Shown here one piece after another: positions 27,952 to 37,382 of a DNA stretch of 64,000 nt (positions are counted from its first letter, which is position 1; the number at the start of each line of letters is the position of its first letter). The translations under genes and the position numbers were made by a program. The notes below the pieces were generated by a model that saw nothing but the letters and a program-made list of their open reading frames with translations, made no database searches and was not told where the DNA came from. The DNA comes from Marinilactibacillus kalidii. Lineage in GTDB: Bacteria > Bacillota > Bacilli > Lactobacillales > Carnobacteriaceae_A. The stretch lies in the NCBI RefSeq assembly GCF_017599325.1, contig NZ_JAGFVM010000005.1:41007-105006 (forward strand), read 5' to 3'.

Positions 27952-28900
27952 TTTTCTCTTCCTTTTCTGAATCTTCAGGTGATGATTCTCTGATGAAATA
28001 AGGGGGTCTTCCTTTTGTTTCCACGAAGACTCTTCCCAAATATTCTCCGATAACCCCTAGAGAAATCAACTGGATACCGCCTAGAAACAGAATAGCCGCT
28101 AGTAATGTTGGATAGCCTGCCGCATTTGTTCCAAATAGCATCGTTTTAATGGTTTCAACTGCCAAGAACATAAAGGCTAATAATGAAATGGTGAAGCCAA
28201 TATATGACCAGACTTTTAAAGGTACCGTACTATAGGAAGTGATGCCATCAATCGCTAGCTTGAACAAATTACTATAGTTCCACTTTGTTTCGCCAGCGGC
28301 ACGTTCTTCGGCATAATAGGTGATTTCTTTTTTCTTGAAACCGATCCATCCGTACATTCCTTTAGTATAGCGCTCTTTTTCTCTTAATTGTCTGAGTGCT
28401 ACAATACATTTTTTATCCAACAGGCGAAAATCGCCGGCTTGTGGAATAACTTTTTCAGGTGTCATTTTTTGAACGACTTTGTAATACGTTTTTGAAGTCC
28501 ATTCTTTTAAGAAAGATTCGCCTTCTCGTTTTTTACGAACAGCATAGATATCTTCATACCCTTGTTCCCACCAGTGAATCATTTCTTCCATGATTTCAGG
28601 TGGATGTTGTAAGTCGGCATCAATGATAACGATACCGTCTCCATTCGCATAGTCAAAGCCAGCTAACATCGCTGTTTCCTTTCCAAAGTTTCTAGAAAGA
28701 TCAACGAATTTCATCCGCTTATCTTGCTTATTCAATTCCTTCAGTAAATGTAATGTATTGTCTGTACTACCATCATTTACGAATAAGAATTCGAAAGCAT
28801 AATTGTTCAGTTTTTCACTGACTTCATTTAGTCTTTCGATTAATTGGGGTAGTACTTCTTCCTCGTTGTACGCAGGAATAATGACAGATAGTGTCTTCAT
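27944..28900 (-). CDS. csbB: GT2 undecaprenyl-phosphate sugar transferase (CsbB/GtrB-like)
   Basis: A 318-residue family-2 glycosyltransferase with two C-terminal membrane helices (about residues 230-285). Motifs: SVIIPAYNEEEVLPQLIERL at the N-terminus, DGSTDN near 45, VIIDADLQHPPE near 93 (metal-binding DAD) and GDFRLLDKK near 155. CsbB, GtrB and DPM1-like proteins load a sugar from a nucleotide donor onto a polyprenyl phosphate. With GtrA and YfhO downstream this is the first enzyme of the envelope glycosylation set. Whether the sugar is GlcNAc or glucose is not visible. Confidence 0.9.
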   Translation of the reverse strand: MKTLSVIIPAYNEEEVLPQLIERLNEVSEKLNNYAFEFLFVNDGSTDNTLHLLKELNKQDKRMKFVDLSRNFGKETAMLAGFDYANGDGIVIIDADLQHPPEIMEEMIHWWEQGYEDIYAVRKKREGESFLKEWTSKTYYKVVQKMTPEKVIPQAGDFRLLDKKCIVALRQLREKERYTKGMYGWIGFKKKEITYYAEERAAGETKWNYSNLFKLAIDGITSYSTVPLKVWSYIGFTISLLAFMFLAVETIKTMLFGTNAAGYPTLLAAILFLGGIQLISLGVIGEYLGRVFVETKGRPPYFIRESSPEDSEKEEKND

Positions 28901-28931
28901 GTTGTAGCCTCGCTTCTATTTTTGCAGATCG

Positions 28932-29963
28932 TTATTCGTCGAATCCTCTACTATATGAGGGATTGTACGCTTCAAATTGCTTATCGTTCAGTTCTTTTGC
29001 AGCGATCGCTGCCCAATTGGGATTTCTTAACAGGGGTCGGCCTAGTGAAATGAGATCAGCTTGACCTGCTTCTAGTATATAGTTTGCCAATACCGGATCC
29101 CCTAATTTACCGACAGTTGAGATAAAAAGATCCGAATAGGCTTTGAAATGACTAGCATATTTGGTCTGATATCCTGGATAAACGGCATCAGGGCGTCTAG
29201 GCAGCAGTCCACCGCTCGAAACATCGACAACGTCGACGCCTAGTTCTTTCATCCATTGGTTGATTTGGTCATATTCTTCTATAGTTGTACTTGCGTCATC
29301 GTAATCGGTTGCTGAGAATCGTACCCAGATGTTTCCAGAAAAAACGGTTTTGGTTACTTCAATAATTTGTTTAAGTAATCGATAACGGTTCTCAAGCGTC
29401 TGTGCGCCGTAGTCGTCCGTTCTGTTATTCGTTAGTGGTGACAAAAATTGGTTGATCAGATAGCCATGGGCTGCGTGTATCTGTACAGCGTCAAATCCGG
29501 CATTTTCAGCACGTGCTGCGGCTGTTTTGAATTCGTTTATAATGTTATTGACGCCTTCTTCTGTCAAAGCATTTGGTGTACGGTAAGCTTCGCTATAAGC
29601 GATGGCACTTGGTCCGACAGCATCTGGTGCATGTTCTGCTTTGCGTCCAGCATGAGCGATTTGAATGCCCACTTTACTCCCCAGTTCATGTATCGTATGA
29701 ACCAGTTTTTTTAATTTGATGGTTTGCTGTTCGTTCCAGATACCTAGATCCTGATTGGTGATGCGTCCTGCTTTTGAAACGGCAGCTGCTTCTAGAAATA
29801 TGAGTCCAACGCCACCGATTGCTCGGCTTGCGTAATGTGCTTCATGAAAGTCTGTGAGTTCTCCGTCTTCTTGATAAACGGCATACATACACATAGGCGC
29901 CATGACGATTCTATTTTTCAGGGTTAGGTTACCAATTTTTATAGGTTCGAATAGTTTAGCCAT
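28932..29963 (-). CDS. Old yellow enzyme family NADPH ene-reductase (NamA/YqjM-like)
   Basis: A 343-residue FMN-dependent TIM-barrel enzyme that reduces activated C=C bonds. The N-terminus LFEPIKIGNLTLKNRIVMAP and the redox-tuning Cys in MAPMCMYAV near residue 25 are characteristic of the YqjM group. The substrate-binding HxxH appears as IHAAHGYLINQFLSP near 163, and GRPLLRNPNWA near 308 binds the FMN phosphate. GATAGGAGTG lies upstream of the ATG. The gene follows a TetR regulator gene on the same strand across a terminator; the regulator may control it. Confidence 0.92.
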   Translation of the reverse strand: MAKLFEPIKIGNLTLKNRIVMAPMCMYAVYQEDGELTDFHEAHYASRAIGGVGLIFLEAAAVSKAGRITNQDLGIWNEQQTIKLKKLVHTIHELGSKVGIQIAHAGRKAEHAPDAVGPSAIAYSEAYRTPNALTEEGVNNIINEFKTAAARAENAGFDAVQIHAAHGYLINQFLSPLTNNRTDDYGAQTLENRYRLLKQIIEVTKTVFSGNIWVRFSATDYDDASTTIEEYDQINQWMKELGVDVVDVSSGGLLPRRPDAVYPGYQTKYASHFKAYSDLFISTVGKLGDPVLANYILEAGQADLISLGRPLLRNPNWAAIAAKELNDKQFEAYNPSYSRGFDE

Positions 29964-30091
29964 TTTTGCACACTCCTATGATAAAAAATTCAATCGTTAT
30001 TCATTTTATCATGTTCTATGTAAGAAGTGTTAGTATATCTTTCCCTCTTCATCAAATCATCATTTTATAGTAATCTCTGTCATCTAACCAT

Positions 30092-30137
30092 AAAAAAAGG
30101 AAGACATGCCGAGCAATCGGTGTGTCTTCCTTTTTTT
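30092..30137 (-). terminator. Terminator of the tetR-like gene
   Basis: A stem of GGAAGACA...TGTCTTCC with CCGA/TCGG at the top, and poly-A/poly-U on both sides, so it could work in both directions. Confidence 0.85.
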
Positions 30138-30143
30138 GAGTTA

Positions 30144-30692
30144 TTAGTCAAGAGTACTCATACTGATATCAACAATCTCTTTGACTTTCTTATTAATCTG
30201 ATCTTCATCATAATTGATTTTTCCTTGAGCCACTAATATTGCCACGCCATGAATGGCAGGCCATAATGTGTTCAGGAAAGGGTCGATTTTGTCGTCAATG
30301 CACTTAGAGGCATTTTCGATCACAATGTTTTCGATCTTTTCGTAAGAATAGTCATGCAATTGGACAGCTTCAAGTTCTCGATCCATGAAAATTGCTGAGA
30401 AAAGTACAGGTTCCTTCTTAGCAAATAGAATGTAATTATTACATACTTCACCAAGAGCATCCGTAGCATTTTGAATAATAAACACTTTTTCGGAAAGATA
30501 GTGTTTTATATATTCTAATAGGCCTACTTTTAAATCTTCCATGTTTTTAAACTCTTTGTAAATCGGTTGGGTTGAAGAGTTCATCTTTATCGCAATTTGC
30601 CTCGCTGTAAAGTGACTAAAACCGCTTGATCGCAAGAGTTCCATAGAAGCATCCAATATGTTCTCTCTTAAAATTGTTCTTTGTCTTGGCAC
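30144..30692 (-). CDS. TetR/AcrR-family regulator
   Basis: A repressor of about 182 residues. The HTH region is ILDASMELLRSSGFSHFTAR through STQPIYKEFKNMEDL, followed by an all-helical ligand domain of the WHG type (LNTLWPAIHGVAILVAQ near 145). A TTG start at 30710 is in frame but has no ribosome site; GAGGGAG lies 9 nt before GTG at 30690-30692, which I prefer. The upstream region carries a -35/-10 pair overlapping the palindrome ATACTAGTAT, a likely autoregulatory site. Ligand unknown; the ene-reductase gene downstream is a candidate target. Confidence 0.85.
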   Translation of the reverse strand: MPRQRTILRENILDASMELLRSSGFSHFTARQIAIKMNSSTQPIYKEFKNMEDLKVGLLEYIKHYLSEKVFIIQNATDALGEVCNNYILFAKKEPVLFSAIFMDRELEAVQLHDYSYEKIENIVIENASKCIDDKIDPFLNTLWPAIHGVAILVAQGKINYDEDQINKKVKEIVDISMSTLD

Positions 30693-30744
30693 CTTCCTTG
30701 TCTCCCTCAATTCATAATTTTCAACCTTGCCTAGCTGATAATTG

Positions 30745-30773
30745 ATACTAGTATAACATACTTAACATGTAAA
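30745..30773 (-). promoter_or_regulatory. Promoter and palindrome upstream of the tetR-like gene
   Basis: In minus sense TTTACA (30773-30768), a 17-bp spacer and TAGTAT (30750-30745). The perfect palindrome ATACTAGTAT covers 30745-30754. The rest of the gap up to 31059 is AT-rich with scattered GTTATT/AATAAC motifs (30820-30865) and a TATGAT box near 31015 that may serve pepS; I see no gene there. Confidence 0.5.
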
Positions 30774-31059
30774 GAAAAGGTCGATTATACAACACGATAA
30801 TAGTATACTAAAAAACAAAAGTTATTAAAACAGCGTTATTTCAACCTTTTTATAACAAACGTTATTAATAAACAATTACAGACTCCCATTTAATCCTTAT
30901 TTTCGGTACAGTTAAATAATAACAAATTTTCTAAATTCAATGCTAAAATCACCATAATCATTAAATGATTTTTATACTCACTACCACATTCTCGCGCAAT
31001 TTGCATATCTGTGATATGATAGTTGATGAGTGTTTTATCATATTTAGGAGGATGTAATA

Positions 31060-32298
31060 ATGACATTACCAAATTTTGACAATTTATTGAAGAAATATGC
31101 GGACTTGATCGTAACGACTGGTGTGAACGTTCAAGAGAACCACACAGTCGTATTAAGCGTAGATGTTGACCAAGCGCCCCTAGCACGATTAGTAACAGAA
31201 GCAGCTTATCAAAAAGGCGCTAAAGAAGTGATCGTAAAATGGACTGATGACATCGTTAGTCGTTCAACGTTCGAACATGCTTCACAAGAAATATTAACGG
31301 ATATCCCTCAATACAAAGTGGACGAAAGTTTAGATCATATTGAAAAAGGCGCAAGCCGTATCAGCTTACGCTCTTCTGATCCAGACTCTTTACAAGGATT
31401 GGATAGTAAAAAAATCGCGGCTTATCAAACTGCTGCTGGACGTGCAATGTCTGCTATGAGAAAAGCGACTCAAGCAAACAAAGTAAGTTGGTTAGTGGCT
31501 GCTGCTGCTGGAGAAAAATGGGCTTCAAAAGTTTTCCCTGATCTAACCTCTTCAGAAGAACAATTAGATGCTTTATGGGATGCAATCTTCAAAGCCGTAC
31601 ATTTATACGATGAGAACCCAATCGAAACTTGGGCTAAAAAAGATAAAACATTAGAAGCAAAAGCAGAAGAATTGAATAAAGAACAATTTGTTGCTTTACA
31701 CTATACAGCGCCTGGAACAGACTTAACGGTTGGTTTACCAGATGGTCACTTGTGGGAAGGTGCTGGAAGCTTTAATACACGCGGCGAGCGTTTCATGGCA
31801 AATATGCCGACTGAAGAAGTCTTCACTGCTCCTGATGCAAACCGTGTAGATGGTGTGGTTGTTTCCACTAAACCATTAAGCTACGCTGGAAACATTATTG
31901 AAGGTATGGCTTTCCACTTTAAAGATGGTAAAGTAGAAAAAGTTACTGCTGAAAAAGGTGAAGAAGTTATTCAAGAACTCGTTAAAACAGATGAAGGCTC
32001 TGCACGTTTAGGTGAAGTCGCTCTCGTTCCTGATGAGTCTCCAATTTCACAATCAGGTTTAACTTTCTTCAATACTTTATTTGATGAAAATGCTTCAAAT
32101 CACTTCGCTTTAGGTTCTGCTTACGCATTTAACCTTAAAGGTGGGACTGAAATGTCTGAAGAAGATTTGAAAGCTGCTGGATTGAACCGTTCTGATGTTC
32201 ACGTTGACTTCATGGTCGGTTCGAATGAAATGAATATTGATGGTATTCGTGAAGACGGTACGCGTGTTCCAGTATTCCGTAAAGGTACTTGGGCTTAA
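31060..32298 (+). CDS. pepS: Aminopeptidase PepS (M29 family)
   Basis: A 412-residue metallo-aminopeptidase of the thermophilic M29 type, releasing N-terminal residues from peptides in the cytoplasm. Family segments: N-terminal NFDNLLKKYADLIVTTGVNV, VALHYTAPGTDLTVGLPDGH near 210, the metal ligand Glu in IIEGMAFHFKDGKV near 280, Glu in EVALVPDESPIS near 325, and NHFALGSAYAFNLKGG near 347 and HVDFMVGS near 383 for His and Asp ligands. AGGAGG precedes the ATG. It is a single gene ended by a strong terminator and typical of lactic acid bacteria. Confidence 0.94.
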   Translation: MTLPNFDNLLKKYADLIVTTGVNVQENHTVVLSVDVDQAPLARLVTEAAYQKGAKEVIVKWTDDIVSRSTFEHASQEILTDIPQYKVDESLDHIEKGASRISLRSSDPDSLQGLDSKKIAAYQTAAGRAMSAMRKATQANKVSWLVAAAAGEKWASKVFPDLTSSEEQLDALWDAIFKAVHLYDENPIETWAKKDKTLEAKAEELNKEQFVALHYTAPGTDLTVGLPDGHLWEGAGSFNTRGERFMANMPTEEVFTAPDANRVDGVVVSTKPLSYAGNIIEGMAFHFKDGKVEKVTAEKGEEVIQELVKTDEGSARLGEVALVPDESPISQSGLTFFNTLFDENASNHFALGSAYAFNLKGGTEMSEEDLKAAGLNRSDVHVDFMVGSNEMNIDGIREDGTRVPVFRKGTWA

Positions 32299-32312
32299 TT
32301 CGATATTTCTTT

Positions 32313-32357
32313 AAAAAAAGAAGGTGCCCACCATTTATGGTGGCACCTTCTTTTTTT
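32313..32357 (+). terminator. Terminator of pepS
   Basis: GAAGGTGCCCACC pairs with GGTGGCACCTTC around a 5-nt loop, with poly-A before and seven U after; it could also end transcripts of the opposite strand. Confidence 0.92.
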
Positions 32358-32367
32358 GCTCTATCAA

Positions 32368-32826
32368 TCATTTTTGACTCAAGACAAAAATGCTCTCGCC
32401 ATTTTCTTCATCAATACGGCCGGTATCTTTAAACCCAAAGGACTCATATAACTGCTTGGCCGCTAGATTCTGAAGATTGATACTAAGCACGATATCCTTA
32501 ACGGTCCAATTTTTTCTTATGAAGACAATCAGCTTTTCAAGAAATTTTTTACCATATTCTTTGCCTTGGGATGTGGCATCAATCATGAAACGATCTAGCC
32601 AGATATATTGGTAGTCAACATTATACGCACCGATCATTGCAAAGCCAACCGGAAGATTATCAACATACAAACCATAAATGTGCCAATTGTAACGTTCCTC
32701 ATAGAATGATTCCAACATAGACTCAGCATTTGGACTGATAAAAGCCGCTTGAGTGGGTTTCACTGTGAGCGTAACGATGGCTCGCCAGTTATCGTCTGTA
32801 ATCGTGCGAATGGTCAGTTTCTCCAT
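32368..32826 (-). CDS. GNAT-family N-acetyltransferase (spermine/spermidine acetyltransferase-like)
   Basis: A 152-residue acetyltransferase. The acetyl-CoA loop is DATSQGKEYGKKFLEKLI near residue 92 and the C-terminal NLAAKQLYESFGFKDTG near 124 is typical of the SpeG/BltD-like group. LTIRTITDDNWRAIVTL opens the fold. Substrate is likely a small amine but this is not certain. AAAAAGGAG lies before the ATG. It is monocistronic and is separated from the LacI gene downstream on the same strand side by a terminator. Confidence 0.85.
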   Translation of the reverse strand: MEKLTIRTITDDNWRAIVTLTVKPTQAAFISPNAESMLESFYEERYNWHIYGLYVDNLPVGFAMIGAYNVDYQYIWLDRFMIDATSQGKEYGKKFLEKLIVFIRKNWTVKDIVLSINLQNLAAKQLYESFGFKDTGRIDEENGESIFVLSQK

Positions 32827-32865
32827 AAAGAGGCTCCTTTTTCATCTTTATTGAAAATATAACAC

Positions 32866-32895
32866 AAAAAAGGCACTGCTTCAGCAATGCCTTTT
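32866..32895 (-). terminator. Terminator of the beta-1,2-glucan operon
   Basis: Minus-sense AAAAGGCATTGCT pairs with AGCAGTGCCTTTT (one mismatch), followed by TTGTG; it begins 5 nt after the lacI-family stop codon. Confidence 0.8.
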
Positions 32896-32900
32896 CTGGT

Positions 32901-33851
32901 TTAGCTGGTCAAAAAACGCGTAGTAATCAGTTTGTCTTCTGTTTCTTGACCGTTCAACATTTTGTAGAGTGTATTCATGCTGAGGGCGCCCCATTCTCTT
33001 TTAGAGAAAGAGACACTATTCATTCGAGGATCAAGGTAACGACTGACCATCAAATTATCAAAGCCTGTAATATTAATAGTGGTATCCGAAAAGCAATCAT
33101 TTTTTTTAAAATAATTATAAGCGCCAATACCCATCTCATCATTTAATGCTAAGATTTCAACAGTCTGTTCATCCCCGACTTCTCGCGCGATTTCGCGAGC
33201 AGCGATAAATCCTGACTCTTCAGTAAACCAGCCCTTATATATTCTAAATGTTTTACCCAATTTGCTGATTTCTCGCGTTGCTGTCTCTAATCGTTCCCGA
33301 CTATCGAAGTTCCCTTTCGGGCCATTGATAATACGGACCGTTTCAGCTGGTGAACTGGCAAGGGACTGAACCGCTTGCTTGATGCCTTCACGGTTGTCTA
33401 GCAGTACGTGTCGAATGTTTTTATGCTCCAGTTGTCTATCCAACACGACGATAGCATGTCCAGCATCTGCATACTCAAGGAGTTGTTCATTTGGATAGAA
33501 CTGGTCTAAAACAATGATCCCGTCAATCATGCCTTGTGGTAAAAATAATCTTGATTTTTCACCTGAACAAGCAATGATATCAAAACCAAGTTCTTTAGCC
33601 ATATTTTGAATACCATCCAATAACTCACCGTAAAAACTACCGCTATAACTGGACAAGTGAACACCAATGATTCGCGTTTGTTTTCTGCGTAAATTCTGCC
33701 CCGCTCTGTTTGGTACGTAGTTCATCTCTTTGGCGATCTTCAAAATACGCTGCTTCGTTTTTTCGCTGACTCTCGGACTATTATTCAGAGCATAAGAGAC
33801 GGTTGAAATAGATGTATTTGCTCTTTTTGCAATTTCCTTTATGCCTGTCAT
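32901..33851 (-). CDS. LacI-family repressor of the beta-1,2-glucan locus
   Basis: A 316-residue regulator: N-terminal HTH with IKEIAKRANTSISTVSYALN and hinge helix NLRRKQTRIIGV, then a periplasmic-binding-type effector domain (LNDEMGIGAYNYFKK near 238, FDNLMVSRYLDPRM near 267). The C-terminus is slightly short. AGGAGG precedes the ATG. It closes the operon that starts with the binding-protein gene. The palindromes TCGAAACGTTTCGA at 42655-42668 and 43444-43457 have the size and central CG of LacI-family operators, so this protein is their likely reader. In Listeria innocua the same gene set is known for sophorooligosaccharide use. Confidence 0.9.
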   Translation of the reverse strand: MTGIKEIAKRANTSISTVSYALNNSPRVSEKTKQRILKIAKEMNYVPNRAGQNLRRKQTRIIGVHLSSYSGSFYGELLDGIQNMAKELGFDIIACSGEKSRLFLPQGMIDGIIVLDQFYPNEQLLEYADAGHAIVVLDRQLEHKNIRHVLLDNREGIKQAVQSLASSPAETVRIINGPKGNFDSRERLETATREISKLGKTFRIYKGWFTEESGFIAAREIAREVGDEQTVEILALNDEMGIGAYNYFKKNDCFSDTTINITGFDNLMVSRYLDPRMNSVSFSKREWGALSMNTLYKMLNGQETEDKLITTRFLTS

Positions 33852-33976
33852 ATCTCAACCTCCTTATTTCTGTAAATGATTAGTCCTTTTATCTCAAAGT
33901 AAACTCTTCAAAAAAACGCTCTCTTCTATTATATACAATTTATCATGTATCCGCTTGTTTTATTAGAATTTTATCT

Positions 33977-36900
33977 TTAATAAACAGGATAATACACATC
34001 TAAATGGTTGGTATCTTCTGATAACATTTTTTCTAAATCTGTTTGTTTGATCTCTATACCCGCTTTTCTATATGGATTAGTTAAAGCGTTTTGATCAATG
34101 TCTTCGCCATTTACCTGAACAGTTACCTGTTCCGTTTCCACGTAGTGATATTGGATCGTCATTGGATAACCATTATAAGTGTAAGTGACTTGCATTTTGT
34201 CTTGCTCTTTCATCAAAACAGGATCCAGTATAAGATTCTTAGCGTGAATGCGAATACCTAAAGCACTTGAAATCAATTGATTCATATAAATCCCCGGTCC
34301 GCTGGAATAAATTCTCCAACCACCTTTGACTTTTACATCGCCCGTTTTAACAAGATCAAAATGATCTTGCGCTTCATAGCGATCAGAGAAATCTGCGTCA
34401 GAACTACTGAAGTAGGTATTACTTTGACGAACTTCTGCATTTTTAACGACGGATGAAATGTTGATTGGATTAATCGTTTCTAACCCTTTCCAAATTTCAT
34501 CTGCATGCCCTGTTTTTGCCATGGCTTCAATATAGCGAATATGCGCATGAACATACATTAAACCAATTTCACGTCCGAAGTTAGCGGCTTGCTCAGCACG
34601 CTTGAATTGGCGACTGACACCGCCTTGATACGTTGCTGGTCGATTCATTAAGCGTACGCCATCCGGAGTGTTTAAATGCGTTTTGATCAAGTCATAATGC
34701 GCATCTGCTTGTTCTTTCGTAAATAGCTCACTGATCATTCCTCTGATCATCGGGAGTAAACGATACTGTATGCCCGTAGTCGTATCTTCTGGATGAATCA
34801 TTTTCACGATTTCTTGCTCACTTGGCATATAAACAAAACCGGGTACAACATCATTAGAAGAAATATAGTTTTTAAAATCTTGTTCGATATCCTCGGTTAA
34901 TGTTTTGATTGCTGTCGCCCAGTTTGCATCCACTGGTTCGATGACTTGGCTAAACTTGTTAAGTGTTTGATAAGTCAATGCAATTGTCCAACTACTCGCC
35001 ATATCTTTCTTCAAGCTTTGGTCATGCGGTTGTAAGGTATCATCCCAATCGCCATCGCCATAAGAAGAAAGATGTGTATCCCATAGGAAATGCGTTTGAA
35101 TATAAGCTAACTGCTTTTCAACATGCGCTTTAATGGATGCTGTTTGATCGGCATAGGTTTGAGTAGCTTGATCAAAATACGGCACAACTTCTTCTAATAA
35201 ACTGTGATCGCCCGTCACTTCCAGATAATCCGCAAGCATTTTCAGTGGCCAGACGATAACATCGCCATGACTCTCATCAGCTTGTACTTCTACATAAGAA
35301 TCAAACATGAACCATTGTGGCCAGTTGCCATCTTGAAAATGTTGGTGGCTATAAACGCGTTTAATGACTTCTCGCGTACTATCATATTGCTGCATCGCCA
35401 TCAGATACTCTGCTGGTCCTTGAGAGACATCTCTTGTTCCCCATGCTGCACCACCAAATTGTTCCAAACCGTGTGGTACAAGATAATGAACAAGCATATT
35501 GTGCGTATACCACTGTGTTGTCAAATTCATTTTCTCTGTTGTTGCTTTTACTTGTGCTGGTCCACTCATAGAAAATCCGTTACTCAATTGTTTAAAGAAC
35601 TGGTTGAATGCCGCTGTCTCTTTTTCAAAGTCTAGTTCAGCTGTTTCAAAGTGTTCTCCGTCCAGCGCTCCAGCCATTGTTACTGTAAACTTCTCTGTCG
35701 CTTCAATTTTGAAGTTAAGCAGCATCGCTGTCCCTTCTTCTACACCTGTTAGGAATTGACGCTCATCCACAACTGATGCTTTAGCGTGACGAACCTCAAA
35801 TTTATAGGCAAGATTTGGCAATTTTTTGTGCGCGACTGTTTGTTCATCAAATGTCGCAACAACGCCATTATCTGTTTCTTTTATCCAGACTGGTGTTTGA
35901 TATTCTCTGCTATTCATCGTCACTTGATTGGTAACCAAATATTCATAGGCTTTTCCGCTCTTACTGCTAACCGTCAATTCAATCGTTGACTGATGAGACG
36001 AAGCAAGATTGACTACAGTAAAGGTTTCTGCTTCTGTCTGATAGACCCACTTCACATAATTGATTCCAATCTCCATCAATGAAGGCATCGTCAGTAAACG
36101 ATAGACACCATCTATCTTAACGTAGACGCGTTGCCCACTTGTTTTGAAAAAGTTCAGTGCGTTACGCGTATTAGACATTGCTTTGTTCATGTCCGTGTTA
36201 CCCATTACCAGTTGCGCATTGAATACACCAAACATCCAAGAAGTCGTACTCATAATAGATTCATCTGGAACAGTTTTATTATGCGTGAATAAAATTTGAC
36301 CGTGTGGACGCTCAAGCATTCGTTCTTTTTCTTTCAAAGCGACATGTGCTTGCTCATCCGTAAAGAATGAAACGATTTGACCATCGATCACTTCATCTTG
36401 AATCCTTGAAGGATAAAGTGCTTTAAGCGATTCTTGATTGATCGTTGTCGTCTCTAAAGGTTCGCCGATTTCTGCTTGTCTGACAACAGGCTCACAAGGC
36501 GTAACGGTTTCTTTTGTTAATGTTTTATAAGCAGCTTGGACATCTTCTTGATTTTCTACTTCGGTCACTGCTTCTGGGTGATCTGCTTTAAAGAGATTAT
36601 AAAAAACGACCGTTTTTGTTTCTGTATCGTTCACAATCATTGAACGGGATTTCAACGTCGTATAATCAAATTCAAATTGGCTTTTACGATTTTCGAGTGG
36701 TCCTTTTTTCAATGCAACCGGTTGATTCGTTTCTTTATAAGACTTTCCGAAAAACTGGAAGCCATCTGTTAAAAAGCCGTCAACACCTGTTAGACTACCT
36801 TGTTGCAAGTAAGGGAAACGTCCGGATTGCGGTTGGTTTTGTCTCGAACTAACGACGTATCCTTGTTCTGTTTCGCTTACCATATGATCAACATACTGCG

Positions 36901-37339
36901 CCACGTAAGCTTCGTTAGCTTTAAGTGATCCTTCCGCTGCTAATCCTAAATCTTGCCCGTAAACAATATCTACAGACTGTCCTGAACCTTTGAGTGTGAC
37001 TTCCCAGAACCAGAGCATTTCTTCAGCTAAGCTGAAACGAACCGTATAATCGATTTGATCAACTGATCCTGTCCAAGTCGCTTGGTGCTCTCCAATAGAG
37101 AATACACTTTTCGATTGAATGCCTAGCATTGGGACTACTTTCTCAACGTTTCCTTTTTCATCGAAAATTCTCAAATAAAGATTATTCAATGATCCATCAA
37201 TCATATTCGCTTCGATCTGATTGATCATGTAGTCTTTATGGCTGATTTTATATAGGTCGCCAGACTGCAAGAAAGTAACAGCGGTTGCGCCTTTTTTTAC
37301 GGTATGCATGTATTTTTGTGACTGAACGATTGCCTTCAT
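33977..37339 (-). CDS. 1,2-beta-oligoglucan phosphorylase (GH94, SOGP type)
   Basis: A 1120-residue inverting phosphorylase, predicted to cleave beta-1,2-glucooligosaccharides with phosphate to alpha-glucose 1-phosphate and a shorter chain down to sophorose. Length matches the characterised Listeria innocua and Lachnoclostridium enzymes (about 1110 residues), longer than cellobiose phosphorylase (about 800). The catalytic region has WGTRDVSQGPAEYLMAM near residue 635, NWPQWFMFDSY near 672, and the general-acid segment SYGDGDWDDTLQP near 755-765. The C-terminal jelly-roll has SGPGIYMNQLISSALGI near 1010. GAGGGG precedes the ATG. It sits directly after a GH3 gene in the operon, as in Listeria. 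No signal peptide, so it acts in the cytoplasm. Confidence 0.9.
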   Translation of the reverse strand: MKAIVQSQKYMHTVKKGATAVTFLQSGDLYKISHKDYMINQIEANMIDGSLNNLYLRIFDEKGNVEKVVPMLGIQSKSVFSIGEHQATWTGSVDQIDYTVRFSLAEEMLWFWEVTLKGSGQSVDIVYGQDLGLAAEGSLKANEAYVAQYVDHMVSETEQGYVVSSRQNQPQSGRFPYLQQGSLTGVDGFLTDGFQFFGKSYKETNQPVALKKGPLENRKSQFEFDYTTLKSRSMIVNDTETKTVVFYNLFKADHPEAVTEVENQEDVQAAYKTLTKETVTPCEPVVRQAEIGEPLETTTINQESLKALYPSRIQDEVIDGQIVSFFTDEQAHVALKEKERMLERPHGQILFTHNKTVPDESIMSTTSWMFGVFNAQLVMGNTDMNKAMSNTRNALNFFKTSGQRVYVKIDGVYRLLTMPSLMEIGINYVKWVYQTEAETFTVVNLASSHQSTIELTVSSKSGKAYEYLVTNQVTMNSREYQTPVWIKETDNGVVATFDEQTVAHKKLPNLAYKFEVRHAKASVVDERQFLTGVEEGTAMLLNFKIEATEKFTVTMAGALDGEHFETAELDFEKETAAFNQFFKQLSNGFSMSGPAQVKATTEKMNLTTQWYTHNMLVHYLVPHGLEQFGGAAWGTRDVSQGPAEYLMAMQQYDSTREVIKRVYSHQHFQDGNWPQWFMFDSYVEVQADESHGDVIVWPLKMLADYLEVTGDHSLLEEVVPYFDQATQTYADQTASIKAHVEKQLAYIQTHFLWDTHLSSYGDGDWDDTLQPHDQSLKKDMASSWTIALTYQTLNKFSQVIEPVDANWATAIKTLTEDIEQDFKNYISSNDVVPGFVYMPSEQEIVKMIHPEDTTTGIQYRLLPMIRGMISELFTKEQADAHYDLIKTHLNTPDGVRLMNRPATYQGGVSRQFKRAEQAANFGREIGLMYVHAHIRYIEAMAKTGHADEIWKGLETINPINISSVVKNAEVRQSNTYFSSSDADFSDRYEAQDHFDLVKTGDVKVKGGWRIYSSGPGIYMNQLISSALGIRIHAKNLILDPVLMKEQDKMQVTYTYNGYPMTIQYHYVETEQVTVQVNGEDIDQNALTNPYRKAGIEIKQTDLEKMLSEDTNHLDVYYPVY

Positions 37340-37382
37340 TTTTATTACCCCTCAACTCTTCAACAATTTTATTTCATCTCTT

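Noticed and set aside
30890..31186. 98-codon minus-strand frame upstream of and overlapping pepS
   Set aside because: Antisense to the pepS start and promoter region, no ribosome site, no recognisable protein features.
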